A DNA stretch of 64,000 nt from Branchiostoma floridae (Eukaryota > Chordata > Leptocardii > Amphioxiformes > Branchiostomatidae), in contig NC_049993.1 of the NCBI RefSeq assembly GCF_000003815.2, positions 427,539-491,538 of the forward strand. Reading direction: 5' to 3'. This document shows, in pieces, positions 61,991 through 64,000 of the stretch. The number at the start of each line of letters is the position of its first letter. The stretch's first letter is position 1. Both the position numbers and the translations under genes were made by a program. The notes beneath the pieces are model-generated. The model was not told the DNA's origin and made no database searches. It was given only the letters and a program-made list of their open reading frames with translations.

Positions 61991-62450
61991 TAGGCCACGC
62001 CAATTTAATTTGTTGCTTCTTGGATTTCCCAACCCATTTTTTTCTGATTTGGAAAAAAAAAATGTAGTCCCGAGAAAAATAATATAGGTTTTGCTATAAT
62101 TGCAGACCTGTAAAAAAGATAATTCCAGGAGCACATACTACTGATGAACCAATCAGAGAGCTTCTTTGTAGTCACATGATAGAAAACAACCAAATGAATA
62201 AGCTTCTTGCATTTCCTCAACACACATAATTTTATTATAAAAACAATTCCCTTTATGCAGACCAATGGTATGAAATCAAAGGAAGAAATTCATTGGATAA
62301 ATCATGCCATGAAAATCTGCTACTAACCTTGTTTTTTTGTGTCATATAAGCCTCATACATGTATGTTCACCCCACGACGTTTTGCATTTTTTTTCCCGCC
62401 CGCCCGCCCCAAATTTTCCTCGGCGCAACAAATCAAGTTGGTGTGGCCTT
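61991..62450. mobile_element. Miniature element with GGCCACACCAA termini, copy 2
   Basis: The left end TAGGCCACGCCAATTTAATT, then TTGTTGCTTCTTGGATTTCC, is matched inversely by CGGCGCAACAAATCAAGTTG and GTGTGGCC. Same family as 45874-46302, with a C-rich run (CGCCCGCCCGCCCC) near the right end. Confidence 0.72.
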
Positions 62451-62689
62451 TGAAGTGCTTGTGCAGATAGATTGGCTTCATGGCAGCACGCTGTCCTCAT
62501 TTACATAAATATATGAATAAATATATATCTTCTCAAAGTATGAAAGCCTTATTTTACATGAAGCAAAGAAAGCTATTGTAATATTTTGGGGACTTCTTAC
62601 TTATAGCATTTGGACGTTATGTACAAGTGAACATCATTGAACATTTAATTATGCAAATGAGGTCCTCATGTATGTTGTATGGGACAGTA

Positions 62690-63065
62690 GCAATTTCCTT
62701 CCTTCTTTTTTCCATCCTTTCATTCTTTCTTTCACTTCTTCCTTCCTTTCTTCTCTCCATGTACTTCTTTCACTCCTTCCTTCTTTCCTTCCTTCACTCT
62801 TTCCTCTTTTACCTCCACCCTTCCTCCCTTCACTCCTGCCTTCATTCCTTCTTCCATTCCTCATTTCTTCCTCCTCTCACCTCCTTCCTTCCCTCATTTA
62901 TTCCCTCCTTCACTCCTTTCCTCCCTCATTCCCTTCTTAACTCCTTCCTTCAGTCCTCCCTTCACTTGTTCCTTCCTCTCTACCTCCTTCATTCCTTCCC
63001 TCATTTACTGTTTCCTTAACTCCTTCCTCCTTCACTCCTGCCTTCACTCCATCCTTCCTTCCACC
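62690..63065. repeat. CTTC-rich polypyrimidine tract
   Basis: About 370 bp of CTTCCTTC, CTCC and TTTCTT on the plus strand, nearly free of purines. Frames open over it are artefacts of composition. Confidence 0.93.
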
Positions 63066-63449
63066 CTCCTGTTTTTACTTCTGCTATATTACCTCTATTA
63101 CATTACTCTGAGAACATATAGAAAATATCACAGTACTCAGTGGTCTACTAGAAGAATCCTGTTGTAATACTGTGCTTACATGCACAGCTATGTGGCCCAA
63201 GGGCTAAAGAAATGGAGATGGCCATTGTCCTATCTAACACTCCCTTTTGACTATAGGCTACGACTGCAGAGCTACCAAAGATTATGACAGATTGCTCAAT
63301 GAATTTTATGGATAAAGAAACAAATTGTTTTACATTTTGTGTGTTTTGTTGCCTTTTAGAGGATACTTTTAAATGTTTGTCTCCAGTCATAAAATCAAGG
63401 AGGGACCCTCTTTCAACCTCCTTGATAAAATCAAGGGTCACACAAATAC

Positions 63450-63616
63450 AGTCACGCTGAACACCGTCCACACACAAGCAAACATACCTGTCCCTGGTGC
63501 TGAACACCATCCACACACAAGCAAACATACCTGTCCCTGGTGCTGAACACCATCCACACACAAGCAAACATACCTGTCCCTGGTGCTGAACACCATCCAC
63601 ACACAAGCAAACATAC
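63450..63616 (-). repeat. 43-bp tandem repeat next to a minus-strand splice donor
   Basis: Three full units and one partial. On the minus strand each reads GTATGTTTGCTTGTGTGTGG, then ATGGTGTTCAGCACCAGGGA and CAG, so every unit starts with a donor-like AG/GTATGT. Confidence 0.88.
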
Positions 63617-63718
63617 CTCTTCCTGAGACGTGTGACGACAGTCGCACACAACTACGCCCCACCTGCTGAGATGATTGGCGTGCTCGATCTCTTTGATGAT
63701 GCTTTGCACCCCAGTCAT
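63617..63718 (-). CDS. Possible coding exon of an unidentified minus-strand gene
   Basis: 34 open codons from an ATG at 63718 (MTGVQSIIKEIE to CRHTSQEE), ending GAAGAG directly before a good donor GTATGT. Composition looks like coding sequence. I do not recognise the protein, and whether this is a first exon or an internal one is not clear. Further exons would lie left of 63450 or right of the window; I could not place any. Confidence 0.3.
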
Positions 63719-64000
63719 GTCCAGACTAGTGCACAACGATTGACTCGCATACCATGCACAAACACTACCAAGGACATATAAACTTCTTGGCAAAGGTGAC
63801 AATGACATTATGTACTGCTGTGATACTTATTATGTACTGTTGTGATACTTTCCGGCACAACATGTATGTATGTATTGACATCTCTTTCTCATTTACATGT
63901 GACAAGTTTGAAAGTCCTATCATGGAATGCAGTGGATTTGTACACTTTCCTCATTAATCATGCAAATTTGCTGTTAGTTTTTTAAAATTTACAACGGTTA

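Noticed and set aside
62690..63065. Open frames rich in Ser, Phe, Leu and Pro
   Set aside because: They lie on the CTTC-rich tract and have no splice or homology support.

Overview
The window looks like nuclear DNA of a repeat-rich invertebrate deuterostome, most probably a lancelet (Branchiostoma). The genes are intron-rich with GT-AG junctions, orthologue-like exons of vertebrate genes can be recognised, and miniature transposons and minisatellites are dense. The species call is an inference. Two runs of N (8320-8419, exactly 100; 36848-36995, 148) mark assembly gaps.

Region 1 (1-22570) holds two copies of a gene for a mucin-like, single-pass membrane protein with Cys-free F5/8 type C (discoidin) domains. 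Copy A (215-7977) enters from the left edge. Copy B (8420-22234) starts inside the first gap and carries six discoidin modules. Each module is a two-exon cassette with matching outer phases (1-0 then 0-1). Bases 1-8319 align with about 14235-22570, so this is either a real tandem duplication or two haplotypes joined end to end across the gap. The copies differ by module content, mucin-repeat length, a transposon insertion and a 42-bp microinversion.

Region 2 (22235-30990) has no gene that I can support. It holds the probable 3' UTR of copy B, a TTAA-flanked miniature element, a conserved SINE-like segment, short tandem repeats, and a decayed non-LTR retrotransposon interrupted by a minisatellite and by a mariner-type element.

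Region 3 (31038-40228) is a class A GPCR gene on the plus strand. Exons for TM1-3, TM3-4, part of the third intracellular loop, TM6-7 and a long Ser/Thr-rich tail are visible; TM5 falls in the second gap. Its first intron carries about 3 kb of microsatellite and minisatellite.

Region 4 (43392-60480) is a divergent gene pair. On the minus strand is a seven-exon, 238-aa HD-superfamily predicted metal-dependent phosphohydrolase. On the plus strand is a nine-exon, 606-aa METTL4 orthologue (MT-A70 adenine N6-methyltransferase, DPPW motif). Both genes have their C-terminal codons and stop repeated in tandem into the 3' UTR. METTL4 also has a 13-residue repeat expanded 15-fold in exon 1 and a 40-bp array that starts on the exon 4 splice donor.

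Region 5 (60481-64000) has the METTL4 3' UTR array, another miniature element, a CTTC-rich tract and a possible minus-strand exon whose donor is repeated in a 43-bp array.
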